The notes below the pieces were generated by a model. That model saw only the letters and a program-made list of their open reading frames with translations. It ran no database searches and was not told the origin of the DNA. Positions 31,768 to 41,079 of a stretch of DNA of 60,023 nt are shown here, one piece after another. Source of the DNA: JAPPHY01 sp034423135 (GTDB lineage: Bacteria; Chloroflexota; Dehalococcoidia; Lucifugimonadales; UBA2985). The stretch is from assembly GCA_034423135.1 (NCBI GenBank), contig DAOUJC010000012.1, positions 1-60,023 of the forward strand. Reading direction: 5' to 3'. Made by a program: the position numbers and the translations under genes. The stretch's first letter is position 1, and each line of letters begins with the position of its first letter.

Positions 31768-32268
31768 CTACCTGCCTGTCAATCCCTCCTGGTAAATGAA
31801 GGCCAGCAGGTCGGACAGGAAGATCACGGTTATGCCAAGCAACAGGATAAGGTTGACGCCGGACGTCAGGCTTTTTGCGCGGGCGAGAAAGCCACGGGCT
31901 GCCCGCGATGGACTGCCACCGGCTGTTGCTGCCGGCCGGTTCCACCGGCGGCGCGCAATGACGAACATGACCAGCGCCAGCCCGATCTTCACCGCGGCGG
32001 CGATGGTGTAGGCGGGCGGCGTCGTGGGCTCGCTGAGGCGATCGAACAGCATCACCGCACCCGTGATCACCAGCACGGCAATCGCCGTATCCACCACGCT
32101 GCGGAATCGGAGCATGGCCTCCGCACTTAGCGCGGGCCCCGAAGGCTCCTCGCCGGTCGCGCGAGGACGGAGCACAAGCACGTAGAAGAGCGTGCCGCCC
32201 ACCCAGGACACGGCCGCGATGGCGTGAGACCAGCGAATGAGCAGCAGGACGCCCTCAACTAGAGTCAC
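31768..32268 (-). CDS. CopD-like four-helix membrane protein
   Basis: About 166 aa with four hydrophobic segments: LLLIRWSHAIAAVSWVGGTLFYVLVL, SVVDTAIAVLVITGAVMLF, YTIAAAVKIGLALVMFVIA and VNLILLLGITVIFLSDLLAFI. The first carries the W-SH and W-GG pattern of CopD/YcnJ-type domains, linked to copper handling or unknown roles. A Pro/Ala/Arg-rich loop lies between helices 3 and 4. GTG 32268 is chosen because ggagtc lies upstream and the first helix starts soon after; a longer frame to 32334 adds only basic residues. Confidence 0.7.
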   Translation of the reverse strand: MTLVEGVLLLIRWSHAIAAVSWVGGTLFYVLVLRPRATGEEPSGPALSAEAMLRFRSVVDTAIAVLVITGAVMLFDRLSEPTTPPAYTIAAAVKIGLALVMFVIARRRWNRPAATAGGSPSRAARGFLARAKSLTSGVNLILLLGITVIFLSDLLAFIYQEGLTGR

Positions 32269-32512
32269 GCCAGAGACTCCCGCGTACGCGCCTGTTTGCG
32301 CCCGCGAACGGCGTTTCCCGCGGCATCCGACCACTGAAGACCAACGCGTCCCATCTTTCCTCCGAACCTACCGTAACTTCCCGCCTGTCTCAACTGTACA
32401 GCAAGAGTTTACCACCTCTCGCGCAGCCCTTGACCGGGCATTGCATCCGTAATGCAACGCGCCTTGCGCCGTTCACGTAGGAATCCACGCGCAGGATGGC
32501 GAGAAGCCGCTA

Positions 32513-32540
32513 TGGACACCGCGTCGATTTCAGGTATAAT
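32513..32540 (+). promoter_or_regulatory. Sigma70-type promoter for the ABC exporter pair
   Basis: TGGACA at 32513-32518, 16-nt spacer, consensus TATAAT at 32535-32540; predicted start near 32547, giving a leader of about 77 nt. The rest of the 32269-32623 spacer shows no gene. Confidence 0.7.
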
Positions 32541-32623
32541 TGCGTTTTGGGACTATGTTCATTGCGCTGCTCTTCCACGGGTCGCCGACAATGGACTCTT
32601 AGAGGAACACAGAGCACAGCGCC

Positions 32624-34477
32624 ATGTCCATACTGCTTCGGCTTCTTCGATTTGCCCTGAAGTATAAGTTCAGGCTGGCATTAGCCTACGTGTCCACCAT
32701 AGGCGTGACCGCGTTTGCGCTCACCATTCCATACGTCTTGGGCAGGGGTGTGGACAAGGTCTTGGAGTCCCTTGTGCTCAGCGAGCTTTACCCGTATGCC
32801 ATCTTGATCTTTGTGCTCAGCGTCGGCCGCGGCATCGCCGCCTATGGCCAGCAGTACCTCGGCGAGTCGCTCGGACAGCGCGTCGCGTACGACATGCGTA
32901 ACGCCTACTACGAGAAGCTCCAGCGCCTCAGCTTTGCCTTCCACGACAGCCAGCGTTCCGGCGACCTGATGTCCCGCGCCACCGCCGACGTGGAAGGAAT
33001 CCGCATGTTCATCCAGGGCGGCGTCGTTCGCGGTGGCTTCATGGTGCTGCTCATCCTGGGCGTAAGCGTCATCCTGGTGGTCAACAGCTGGCAGCTGGCC
33101 CTCATGAGCCTGGTCTTCGTGCCGTTCATCATCCTGCGCACCTCCACCATCATGCTGACCATGCGCCGCAACTGGCTGGCGGAGCGCACTGAGATGGGAC
33201 ACCTGAACACGGTACTTCAGGAGAACCTGGCCGGGCAACGAGTAGTCAAGGCATTTGCAGCAGAGGAGCTGGAGGAGGAGAAGTTCGGGTACCGCGCGGG
33301 CGAGGTGGCCAAGTACGGGTTCAATGCTGAACGCCTTCAGGCTATCACCACCTCTCTCAACAACTTCTTCTTCCTGGGCGGCACCGGCGTCATTCTCTGG
33401 TTCGGCGGACGCCAGGTGGTCGAGGGCAGCATGACCGCCGGTGTTCTGGTATCCTTCCTGCTCTACATGGGGCTGCTGGCCATTCCGGTACGCATGACCG
33501 CATGGATAGTCAACAGCTTCTCCCGCGCCATTTCCTCCGGAGAGCGCATATACTACGTGCTCGACGCCGAGTCTCCGGTGAGCGAGAAGCCGGGCGCTCT
33601 GGAGCTGCCGAGGGTCAAGGGCGACGTAAAGTTCGAGAGTGTGTCGTTCGGGTACGAGGAGACCACGCCGGTGCTCAGGGACGTGAGCATCGAGGTACCC
33701 AGCACCAAGGTCCTGGCCATTCTGGGAGCCCCCGGCAGCGGCAAGTCCACAATAGTACACCTCATCCCGCGATTCTACGACGTAACCGGCGGACGTATCA
33801 CAATCGACGGTGTGGATGTCCGCGACGCCACCCTGGCGTCCCTGCGCCACAACGTTGGCATCGTGCAGCAGGACGTGTTCATCTTCACGTCCACCATACG
33901 CGCCAACATAGCGTATGGCGCCGTAAACGCCTCGGAGGAGGACGTGGTCCAGGCCGCCAAGCTGGCCCAACTCCACGACTTCATCGAGTCCATGCCGGAG
34001 GGATACGATACCTACGTGGGAGAGCGCGGCGTCACACTCTCCGGCGGACAGCGACAGCGCCTCGCCATTGCTCGCACGCTGCTGCTGGACCCGCCCATTC
34101 TCATTCTGGACGACTCCACGTCCAGCGTGGACACGCAAACCGAACATCTCATACGCCAGGCCCTGATCACCGTAATGCAGGGCAGGACCACCTTTGTCAT
34201 TGCTCACCGACTGAGCAGCGTCAGAAACGCCGACAGCATCCTGGTCATGAAGGACGGGCAGGTGGTGCAGCAGGGCGCCCACGAGGAGCTGGTCAACGTC
34301 CCAGGGCCGTACCAGGAGATCTACGAACTGCAGCTCCGTCCGCAGGAGCAGGAGGTCAACGGGCACCAGGAGGAGGCGGTGAAGGTCATCACGGGCGAGG
34401 CTTCAGGAAGCAGCTCCGCCGCGGCCGGAGAATCCGTCCGAAGGCCGGGCTCGACGCAAAGGGAGGCGTTGCCATGA
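32624..34477 (+). CDS. ABC exporter half-transporter, subunit 1 (degenerate ATP site)
   Basis: 617 aa. The transmembrane domain (residues 1-310) has six helices; the ATPase domain is about 330-570. Motifs: Walker A GAPGSGKST, Q-loop VQQDVFIF, signature LSGGQRQRLAIARTL, Walker B ILILDDST, H-loop IAHRLSS. The catalytic Glu after Walker B is Asp, as in the non-hydrolysing site of heterodimeric exporters such as TM287/288 and BmrCD. The C-terminal tail of about 45 residues is Gln/Glu/Ser-rich. It overlaps subunit 2 by ATGA. Probably exports lipids or drugs; substrate unknown. Confidence 0.93.
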   Translation: MSILLRLLRFALKYKFRLALAYVSTIGVTAFALTIPYVLGRGVDKVLESLVLSELYPYAILIFVLSVGRGIAAYGQQYLGESLGQRVAYDMRNAYYEKLQRLSFAFHDSQRSGDLMSRATADVEGIRMFIQGGVVRGGFMVLLILGVSVILVVNSWQLALMSLVFVPFIILRTSTIMLTMRRNWLAERTEMGHLNTVLQENLAGQRVVKAFAAEELEEEKFGYRAGEVAKYGFNAERLQAITTSLNNFFFLGGTGVILWFGGRQVVEGSMTAGVLVSFLLYMGLLAIPVRMTAWIVNSFSRAISSGERIYYVLDAESPVSEKPGALELPRVKGDVKFESVSFGYEETTPVLRDVSIEVPSTKVLAILGAPGSGKSTIVHLIPRFYDVTGGRITIDGVDVRDATLASLRHNVGIVQQDVFIFTSTIRANIAYGAVNASEEDVVQAAKLAQLHDFIESMPEGYDTYVGERGVTLSGGQRQRLAIARTLLLDPPILILDDSTSSVDTQTEHLIRQALITVMQGRTTFVIAHRLSSVRNADSILVMKDGQVVQQGAHEELVNVPGPYQEIYELQLRPQEQEVNGHQEEAVKVITGEASGSSSAAAGESVRRPGSTQREALP

Positions 34478-36369
34478 CGGGGGGCTGGAACCGCAACCTC
34501 CCGGGCGTCGACGAGGTGCGCCGCATACGCGGGCGGCTAAGCCTGGTGCTTGAGGACACGGAGTTCGGCAAGGTCTACGACCAGGGCGTTGTGCTGCGCC
34601 TGCTCGGCTATGTGCGCCCTCACTGGAAGCTGACCGCGTTCAGCATGGTGATGATGCTGGTGTACATAGGCACCCAGGTATCCGTGCCCCTGCTCGTGGC
34701 CCTGGCCGTCCAGGAGTTCATCAGGCCCGAGGACCTCTCGGTTGCGGAAAGAATCGCAGGTCTGAACAGGATCGGCCTTCTGTTCGCCGTTGTGGTCACA
34801 CTGAACCTGGCGGGGAACTTTCTGCACCTTCGCGGCCTGGCAAGGGTCAACACGTCCGTGCTCTACAAGCTGCGAACGGACATGCACGACCACCTGCAGA
34901 AGCAGTCCACGCTCTTCTTCGACCACAACGAGGTTGGGCGGCTGATGAGCCGCGTCCAGAACGACACCATGGCCCTCCAGGAGTTCATGACCGTCTTCGT
35001 GGTGGGCTTTGCGGAGATCCTGAGCCTGGTGATCATCATCGTCATAATGCTGCTCATGAGCGCCGAACTGGCCCTGATATGCTTCACGGTCATTCCCGTT
35101 TTCGTGGTCATCATGATCTTCTGGCAGAGGCGTGCCCGGCGGGCATTCATGCGCATCCGCTACGCAATCGCCGGCGTGAACGCCAGCCTCCAGGAGAACA
35201 TCACCGGCGTACGCGTTACCCAGAGCATGAACCGCGAGGCCATCAACCTGACACGCTTCGACCAGCTGAATGGCGACCACCTCGACGCAAACCTGAAGGC
35301 CATACGCCTCACCGCCAGCCTCATGCCCTCCGTGGAAGTGCTCACTGCGGTGGCCTTCGGACTGCTGATTGTGATAGGCGGCAGCATGGTTCAAGGAGGG
35401 TCAGTCGAGCTGGCGGTCATGGTGGCCTTCCTCCTGTACGTGCAGCGCTTCTTCGAGCCCATCAGAGCCCTGGTCATGCAGTACGCAATGATGCAGCGCG
35501 CCATGACGGCCGGAATGCGCATCTTCGAGCTTCTGGACGTAAAGCCGGAGCTGGTGGATGCCCCCGATGCCAAGCCGCTGCCTCCCATCAAGGGCCGAGT
35601 CCGGTTCGACGACGTGAGCTTCCACTACGTGCCGGAGGTGCAGGTACTGAAGAACGTGTCGCTGGAGATTCCACCGGGTGAGACACTCGCAATTGTGGGG
35701 CCAACGGGCGCCGGCAAGACCACGATCGTCTCGCTGGTCTCACGCTTCTACGACGTCACCGGCGGCAGTATCACCGTGGACGACTACGACCTTCGGGACG
35801 TGACCCGCTCCTCGCTGGCCGGCCAGATGAGCCTGGTGCTGCAGGAGCCCTTCCTATACTCAGCCACGGTCGCGGAGAATATCCGGTTCGCGCGCAGAGA
35901 GGCCACGCAGGCGGACATCGAGCGTGCAACCCGTGCACTCGGCGCCCACGAGTTCATCATGCGCCTGCCGCAGGGCTACGACACCGTCCTGCACGAGCGG
36001 GGCAGCAACCTGAGCCTGGGGCAGAGACAGCTGATCGCCTTTGCGCGAGCGCTTGTCGCAGACCCACGCATCCTCATCCTTGACGAGGCCACCGCGAACG
36101 TCGACAGCTACACGGAACGCCTCATCCAGGACGCTCTCAAGGAGCTGCTGAGGGGACGCACCGCCATCATCATCGCCCACCGGCTCTCGACCATACAGGA
36201 CGCGGATCAGATCCTGGTGCTGCAGCATGGGCAGATTGCGGAGCTTGGGAAGCACAACGAGCTGCTGGCCAAGGAGGGCCTCTACGCACGGCTCTACGCC
36301 ATGAACTTCCAGGACGAAGAAGAGGAGCCGGTCGCCGCGCCTCAGGAGGGGCAGAGGGCCTCCACCTAG
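34474..36369 (+). CDS. ABC exporter half-transporter, subunit 2 (active Walker B, altered signature)
   Basis: 631 aa. A hydrophilic N-terminus of about 45 residues is followed by six helices and an ATPase domain (about 375-615). Motifs: Walker A GPTGAGKTT, signature LSLGQRQLIAFARAL in place of LSGGQ, Walker B ILILDEATANVD with the catalytic Glu, H-loop IAHRLST. The altered signature is expected to face the Asp-containing site of subunit 1, and the good Walker B to face the canonical signature of subunit 1. ATG 34474 overlaps the previous stop, with gggagg at 34461-34466. Confidence 0.93.
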   Translation: MTGGWNRNLPGVDEVRRIRGRLSLVLEDTEFGKVYDQGVVLRLLGYVRPHWKLTAFSMVMMLVYIGTQVSVPLLVALAVQEFIRPEDLSVAERIAGLNRIGLLFAVVVTLNLAGNFLHLRGLARVNTSVLYKLRTDMHDHLQKQSTLFFDHNEVGRLMSRVQNDTMALQEFMTVFVVGFAEILSLVIIIVIMLLMSAELALICFTVIPVFVVIMIFWQRRARRAFMRIRYAIAGVNASLQENITGVRVTQSMNREAINLTRFDQLNGDHLDANLKAIRLTASLMPSVEVLTAVAFGLLIVIGGSMVQGGSVELAVMVAFLLYVQRFFEPIRALVMQYAMMQRAMTAGMRIFELLDVKPELVDAPDAKPLPPIKGRVRFDDVSFHYVPEVQVLKNVSLEIPPGETLAIVGPTGAGKTTIVSLVSRFYDVTGGSITVDDYDLRDVTRSSLAGQMSLVLQEPFLYSATVAENIRFARREATQADIERATRALGAHEFIMRLPQGYDTVLHERGSNLSLGQRQLIAFARALVADPRILILDEATANVDSYTERLIQDALKELLRGRTAIIIAHRLSTIQDADQILVLQHGQIAELGKHNELLAKEGLYARLYAMNFQDEEEEPVAAPQEGQRAST

Positions 36370-36391
36370 CGGGAACATCACCCCGCGTCTG

Positions 36392-36871
36392 CTATCCGCT
36401 GCCTGACCTTTCCTCCCACAGTCGCGCCACAGCCTCTCGTATGAGCGCCGGTGCGAAACCGCGCCGGTGCAGGCGTCCCCACATTCGACGGCGGAAGGTG
36501 TCGTAGTCGGCGTCAGACAACGCAGGCAGCCAGCGGAGGCCGGCCCGGTAGGCGTTCTCGCGGTCGTCCAGCGGTTCCACGGAGGCTTGCGCCACGTCGC
36601 GTTCAACACCCTTGGCCTGGAGCTCCCTGCGTATCATGGCAGCGCTCCGCGGCCTGTGGTCCGCCCTGCTCCGGCTCCACGCCCGGGCGAACGCGGCGTC
36701 ATCCAGAAGCTCCAGCTCGCGGAGGCGCTCCATCGCGCGCTCCACGGCTGACGAATCGTGGGTGCGCTGCAGGCGGCGGCGTACCTCCTGCTCGCTGCGA
36801 GGGCGGGAGGAGAGAAACCGCAGGGCGTGTCCGACGGCCCTCTCGTAAGCGCTGTCCTGTCGGGCGCTCAC
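36392..36871 (-). CDS. recX: Regulatory protein RecX
   Basis: 159 aa. Three-helix RecX repeats are visible: ALRFLSSRPRSEQEVRRRLQ, then LRELELLDDAAFARAWSRSRADHRPRSAAMIRRELQAKGV, then YDTFRRRMWGRLHRRGFAPALIREAV. RecX binds RecA filaments and limits their activity. It follows recA by 48 nt on the same strand, the common recA-recX order, and is probably made by read-through from recA. Confidence 0.93.
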   Translation of the reverse strand: MSARQDSAYERAVGHALRFLSSRPRSEQEVRRRLQRTHDSSAVERAMERLRELELLDDAAFARAWSRSRADHRPRSAAMIRRELQAKGVERDVAQASVEPLDDRENAYRAGLRWLPALSDADYDTFRRRMWGRLHRRGFAPALIREAVARLWEERSGSG

Positions 36872-36919
36872 GTACGAACCCTGGCGGTGGCACGGCGGCG
36901 GGAGCCGTGCGCCTCGCGC

Positions 36920-37948
36920 CTAGTCCGCCTCCACCGCAGCCAGCTCCGGCGAGGGCTGGTTGACGGTCATGGACGACCTGATCTGCTGCTCCACGTCAGC
37001 CGAAACGTCCTTGTGAACGGAAAGGAACTCCTTGGCGGACTCCCGGCCCTGGCCCAGTCGCAGGTCTCCGTATGAGTAGAAGGAGCCGGCCTTGGTGATT
37101 GCGCCGCTGTTGGTGCCCAGGTCCAGGATGTCGCCTTCCTTGCTGATGCCCCGGTTGAACATGATGTCGAACTCGGCGACGCGGAAGGGCGGCGCCACCT
37201 TGTTCTTGACGATGCGGGCCCTGACCCTGGTGCCGATGACCTGCGACCCCTGCTTGATGGAGTCTATGCGGCGCAGGTCGATTCGGACAGAGCTGTAGAA
37301 CTTCAGGGCGCGGCCGCCCGGCGTGACCTCAGGGTTACCGAACACCACGCCGATCTTCTCCCGCAGCTGGTTGATGAAGATGACCACCGTATGGGAGCGG
37401 TTGATGGCGGCTGCCAGCTTGCGGAGCGCCTGGGACATGATGCGGGCCTGCAAGCCCATGTGGGAGTCGCCCATGTCGCCCTCAAGCTCCGCTCTTGGCA
37501 CCAGCGCGGCCACGCTGTCGATTACCACCACGTCCACCGCGCCGCTGCGCACCAGGTACTCGGCGATCTCCAGCGCCTGTTCGGCGGTGTCCGGCTGCGA
37601 GACCAGCAGATCGCCGAGGTTGACGCCAAGGTTGCTTGCGTAGGCGGGATCCAGGGCGTTCTCGGCGTCTATGTAGGCCGCCGTGCCGCCCATTTGCTGT
37701 GCCTCAGCCATGATGTGATGCGCAAGGGTGGACTTCCCGGCGGACTCCGCCCCGAAAATCTCGGTCACGCGTCCGCGCGGCACGCCGCCGATGCCCAGGG
37801 CAACGTCCAGCGAAAGTGAGCCGGTGGGTATGGCCTCAACGGCAAGCCTCTCACCAACCTCACCCAGCTTCATGATGCTGCCCTTGCCAACCTGGCGCTC
37901 TATCTGGCTCAGCGCCAGTTCAAGGGCTTTCTCTCTATCAGTGGCCAT
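36920..37948 (-). CDS. recA: Recombinase RecA
   Basis: 342 aa, the standard bacterial length. Walker A is GAESAGKST (the common form is GPESSGKTT), Walker B is VVVIDSVAALVPRAELEGDMGD, followed by the L1/L2 DNA-binding loops and the NQLREKIGVVFGNPEVTPGGRALKFY block. It forms filaments on single-stranded DNA for recombination and SOS induction. ATG 37948 follows ggaggatatttc. The long in-frame extension to 38437 is antisense to the next gene and is not used. No clear LexA box was seen upstream. Confidence 0.97.
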   Translation of the reverse strand: MATDREKALELALSQIERQVGKGSIMKLGEVGERLAVEAIPTGSLSLDVALGIGGVPRGRVTEIFGAESAGKSTLAHHIMAEAQQMGGTAAYIDAENALDPAYASNLGVNLGDLLVSQPDTAEQALEIAEYLVRSGAVDVVVIDSVAALVPRAELEGDMGDSHMGLQARIMSQALRKLAAAINRSHTVVIFINQLREKIGVVFGNPEVTPGGRALKFYSSVRIDLRRIDSIKQGSQVIGTRVRARIVKNKVAPPFRVAEFDIMFNRGISKEGDILDLGTNSGAITKAGSFYSYGDLRLGQGRESAKEFLSVHKDVSADVEQQIRSSMTVNQPSPELAAVEAD

Positions 37949-38087
37949 GAAATATCCTCCGGCTACACACTTGGGGCGTGGCTGAATGATAGCACGCAGC
38001 CCACGTATGGACAAGGGAGCGCTTTCAGCCCATACTGAGGATTGACGGCCCAATCCACCCCTCCTCGTCGAGCGCCACGTTCGCATA

Positions 38088-40154
38088 ATGAGAAGGTACG
38101 CAGTCATACTGGCAGTGCTGGCAACGCTTGCGGCACATGCGGCCTGCAATAACCCCACACCTGCGGCGCCCGCGACAACCGTCACACCTCCACCCTCGCC
38201 GACCGCAACGCGCACGCCCATGCCTCCCGCCGGTACGGCTGCCACTCCGCGGCTTTCCGACACTCTTGCGCCAGTGCCGTCCCCCACGGTGATGGACTTG
38301 CGCCCCGCTCCCTCGCCAACGAGCCCAGCCCCCACGCCGCTTTCCACACCGCCCGCGCAGACCACGAGCACGCCATCGCCCGAACCGGTCGTACTCGATG
38401 AGACGACGCTGCTCACGGACGCGCCGGACCGGGACATCTACTCGCTCATGCGCAGGCTTCGCCCGGACGTGGAGCTGCCGATGGTCACTGCGGTCAACCC
38501 GGAGCCGGTCACGTACGAAGCCGGCCGTACGGACACATTCTGGGTGGCGGACCTTGAGGACTTGAGCATGTACCAGGTGGACGCCGACCTGCTATACGTG
38601 AGCGAGTACGCATACTGGTACTTCCACAAGGGCTACGAGCCGAGGGAGCAAGACCTGCAGACCGCCGCCCGCGCCTTCGACGAGTCCATCTATCCCACCG
38701 TCACGGGAGCATTCGGCTCTGAGTGGCTGCCCGGCATCGACAACGACTCGCGGCTCACCATCCTCCACACGCCACTCGGCGGAGTTGCGGGGTACTTCAG
38801 CGCCGCTGACGAGTACCCCAGCGCGATCTATCCCTTCAGCAACGAGCGAGAGATGATCTACATGAGCGCCGGCGCGTTCGTGGGTTCGCCGCCGTACCTG
38901 GGCACACTCGCCCACGAGCTTCAGCACGCCGCCCACTGGGCTGCAGATCCCAGCGAAGAGACCTGGCTCAACGAGGGCCTGTCCGAGGTCGCCAAGAACC
39001 TGGCAGACTATGGCTTCACGTTCGTCAAGTTCTTCGCGGCTGACCACAGGACGCAGCTCACGACGTGGCCCACCGGCAGGGAGTCCACCCTGCCTTACTA
39101 TGGCGCAGCCACGCTGTTCGTGGAGTACCTTGCCCAGCACTATGGGGGCCACGAAAGCCTCATTCGGCTCGTCACGCAGGCCGAGGACGGCATCGAGGGC
39201 GTCACCGCCTACCTGGATTCGCTGGGCTACGAGGCCACCTTCCTCGACGTGTTTCGCGACTGGCTTGTGGCCAACCACCTGGACGCGTACGTGGCCGCCG
39301 GGGACTACTCGTACAGGGGGCTAAACCTGAGCGTCCGGCCAACAACCATCATTCGCGGGTACGGAGAGCACAGCGGCAGTGCCGCCCAGTATTCGGGCGA
39401 CTACCTCGAGCTGCGCCTGCCGGAAGGAGACGCGTTGCTTGCATTCCAGGGCGAGCCGAGCACTCCGATTCTGCCCACAACCGCGCACAGCGGCGAGCAC
39501 TGCTGGTGGGGCAATCGTGGCGACTCCATCAACTCGACGCTGACCACGGGCGCAGACCTTTCGGAGGTGGAATCGGCCACGCTTGAGTTCTGGACGTGGT
39601 ACGCCATCGAGGAGTCGTGGGACTACGCCTACGTGGAGGTGTCCACGGACGGCGGGGAGACCTGGACGGTGCTTGAGGGCGAGCTCTCCTCGCCGGAGAG
39701 CGGGCTGGGCGTTGGCTTCGGTCCGGGCTACACGGGAAGCAGCGACGGCTGGCAGCGGGACTCAATCGACCTGACGCCGTACGCAGGCGGCGAGGTCCTC
39801 ATCCGGTTCGAGTACGTGACCGACCAGGGCGTGAACGACGTCGGCATCTGCATCGACGACGTGTCGATTCCTGAGATCGGGTTCATGGACGACGCCGAGG
39901 AGCCCGGCACGTGGGAAGCGGTAGGATTCGTGAGGACGGACAACTCGGTCAAGCAGGAGCACCTGGTGCAGGTCATAGAGTTCGGTGAGGAGACGACGGT
40001 GAGGCAGATGGAGGTGGACGCGAACGGGCGCGGCGAACTGTTGCTGAGCGGCTTTGGGGACGGGCTGAGGAAAGCGGTGGTGATAGTGGCGCCCATTGCG
40101 CCCAAGACGTCGCAGCCGTCCACATACGTGCTGTCCGTGGAGCCTGCGCCCTAA
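38088..40154 (+). CDS. Secreted lipoprotein zinc metalloprotease (M6/immune inhibitor A-like)
   Basis: 688 aa. The signal peptide ends in AAHAAC, a lipobox, followed by an 80-residue Pro/Thr/Ser-rich stalk. The protease domain has HELQH at residues 276-280 (LAHELQHAAHW) and the downstream Glu in TWLNEGLSE, a gluzincin-type site. The C-terminal half has a jelly-roll, immune inhibitor A-like part (EFWTWYAIEESWDYAYVEVSTDGGETWTVLEG ... GICIDDVSI). It is likely surface-anchored and digests external protein. ATG 38088 directly precedes the basic residues of the signal peptide. Divergent from recA, 139 nt away. Confidence 0.87.
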   Translation: MRRYAVILAVLATLAAHAACNNPTPAAPATTVTPPPSPTATRTPMPPAGTAATPRLSDTLAPVPSPTVMDLRPAPSPTSPAPTPLSTPPAQTTSTPSPEPVVLDETTLLTDAPDRDIYSLMRRLRPDVELPMVTAVNPEPVTYEAGRTDTFWVADLEDLSMYQVDADLLYVSEYAYWYFHKGYEPREQDLQTAARAFDESIYPTVTGAFGSEWLPGIDNDSRLTILHTPLGGVAGYFSAADEYPSAIYPFSNEREMIYMSAGAFVGSPPYLGTLAHELQHAAHWAADPSEETWLNEGLSEVAKNLADYGFTFVKFFAADHRTQLTTWPTGRESTLPYYGAATLFVEYLAQHYGGHESLIRLVTQAEDGIEGVTAYLDSLGYEATFLDVFRDWLVANHLDAYVAAGDYSYRGLNLSVRPTTIIRGYGEHSGSAAQYSGDYLELRLPEGDALLAFQGEPSTPILPTTAHSGEHCWWGNRGDSINSTLTTGADLSEVESATLEFWTWYAIEESWDYAYVEVSTDGGETWTVLEGELSSPESGLGVGFGPGYTGSSDGWQRDSIDLTPYAGGEVLIRFEYVTDQGVNDVGICIDDVSIPEIGFMDDAEEPGTWEAVGFVRTDNSVKQEHLVQVIEFGEETTVRQMEVDANGRGELLLSGFGDGLRKAVVIVAPIAPKTSQPSTYVLSVEPAP

Positions 40155-40309
40155 CGGACGAACGCGAACCACGCGAGGCCTCCCACAATCGCCGCCGCGA
40201 TGATCAGCGGCGCCACGCACGTGATGAAGGCTCCGAGGCCGCGCATCAGCCTCAGCATCATGAACGGGAACCGGACGGGCAGCAGGACTAGCCGGAGCAG
40301 GCCGAGCAT
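40151..40309 (-). CDS. Small membrane protein (52 aa)
   Basis: A short frame from ATG 40309 to TAG at 40153-40151: a basic amphipathic start (LGLLRLVLLPVRFPFMMLRL) and one clear hydrophobic helix (CVAPLIIAAAIVGGLAWFAF). It begins 6 nt after the stop of the winged-helix gene on the same strand, suggesting co-translation. Its stop overlaps the 3' end of the convergent metalloprotease gene. No family recognised; could be a chance frame. Confidence 0.45.
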   Translation of the reverse strand: MLGLLRLVLLPVRFPFMMLRLMRGLGAFITCVAPLIIAAAIVGGLAWFAFVR

Positions 40310-40315
40310 AGCCCG

Positions 40316-40618
40316 CTAGTCGGACAGGTTGAGGTGCTCCTTCAGGGCCTCCACCGCCTCGTGGGAACCGAACACGGTCGTCAGCTTGCCGTTCACGCGG
40401 ACTCGCCGCTTGGCAATCAGACCCTTCTTGTGGAGCAGGTAGAGCGACCAGCTGAGGGAAGACCTCTTCAGCCGGGGGAAGATCCGCAGCAACCCCTCAT
40501 CGCCGTTGTCGAATACCTCATCGGGTCGCCGGTTCAACTCTTCCAGCAGCATGGCTTGCAGCGGGGGGAGACTCTCTTCGGTGGGTCCCGACCTGGCCAT
40601 AATCTGCGAGATTTTCAT
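40316..40618 (-). CDS. Small winged-helix-like protein
   Basis: 100 aa. It has a helical N-terminus (SLPPLQAMLLEELNRRPDEVF), a helix-turn-helix-like centre (LKRSSLSWSLYLLHKKGLIAKRRVRVNGKLTTVFGS) with a basic beta-hairpin wing, and a last helix. It is probably a DNA-binding regulator with no ligand domain. The ATG at 40618 lies in an AT-richer stretch containing a partial inverted repeat (acactc at 40624, gagtgt near 40653) that could be its own operator. Family not recognised. Confidence 0.65.
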   Translation of the reverse strand: MKISQIMARSGPTEESLPPLQAMLLEELNRRPDEVFDNGDEGLLRIFPRLKRSSLSWSLYLLHKKGLIAKRRVRVNGKLTTVFGSHEAVEALKEHLNLSD

Positions 40619-40806
40619 TGCTCACACTCCGTACATTAAAGCGCTTGTGAGAGTGTATCAGATTTGTCAAGCGATGTTGAGCGTTTGCGAGCTACAGATG
40701 TTCCTGCGCAGGCAGAGCTTTGCGTAACACCAGATGAGGGCGTGCACTCTTCGTCACCCCTGCGAAAGCAGGGTTCTAGAACCCCTAGAAGGAGGAAAAT
40801 AGATTC

Positions 40807-41059
40807 CCTAAACTCACAAACGAAGTGCAACACCTTGCTAAGGTGTTGTCATAGTTGGGCAAGGGACTCCGCAGGCAGGAATCCAGAGGACTCGGGGGAT
40901 GCGACGGCGGCAGACTCTAGGTTTCGCGTCTCGGCTGCGCGTAGTTTACCCTGAGCATAGCCGAAGGGCTCGAAATGGCAGTTATGAGCAGTCGCTGTCC
41001 ACAACAACCGTCATTGCGGCGGAAGCCGCAAGGTGTTGCACTTCGTTTGTGAGTTTAGG
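40807..41059. repeat. 30-bp perfect inverted repeats bracketing a repeat-rich spacer
   Basis: The 30 nt at 40807-40836 (cctaaactc ... caacacctt) are the exact reverse complement of 41030-41059. The second copy interrupts a ccgtcattgcggc..gccgcaatcc repeat between gccgca and caatcc, with ca on both sides. The first copy adjoins a small hairpin (caacacctt gct aaggtgttg, 40828-40848). Between them is a gtttac|cctgag repeat (40931-40978), the unoccupied form of the block at 21661. No transposase lies between; this looks like a MITE or the ends of a deleted insertion sequence. The spacer 40619-41079 has no gene. Confidence 0.65.
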
Positions 41060-41079
41060 CAATCCAGGGGGAGAGGCGT

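Noticed and set aside
33502..34473. Upstream extension of ABC subunit 2
   Set aside because: It overlaps subunit 1 in another frame and is Arg/His/Pro-rich; ATG 34474 has the ribosome-binding site and starts the conserved part.
37949..38437. N-terminal extension of RecA frame (163 codons)
   Set aside because: It lacks homology, is low-complexity Val/Gly/Ser, overlaps the divergent metalloprotease in antisense, and a good ATG with ribosome-binding site exists at 37948.
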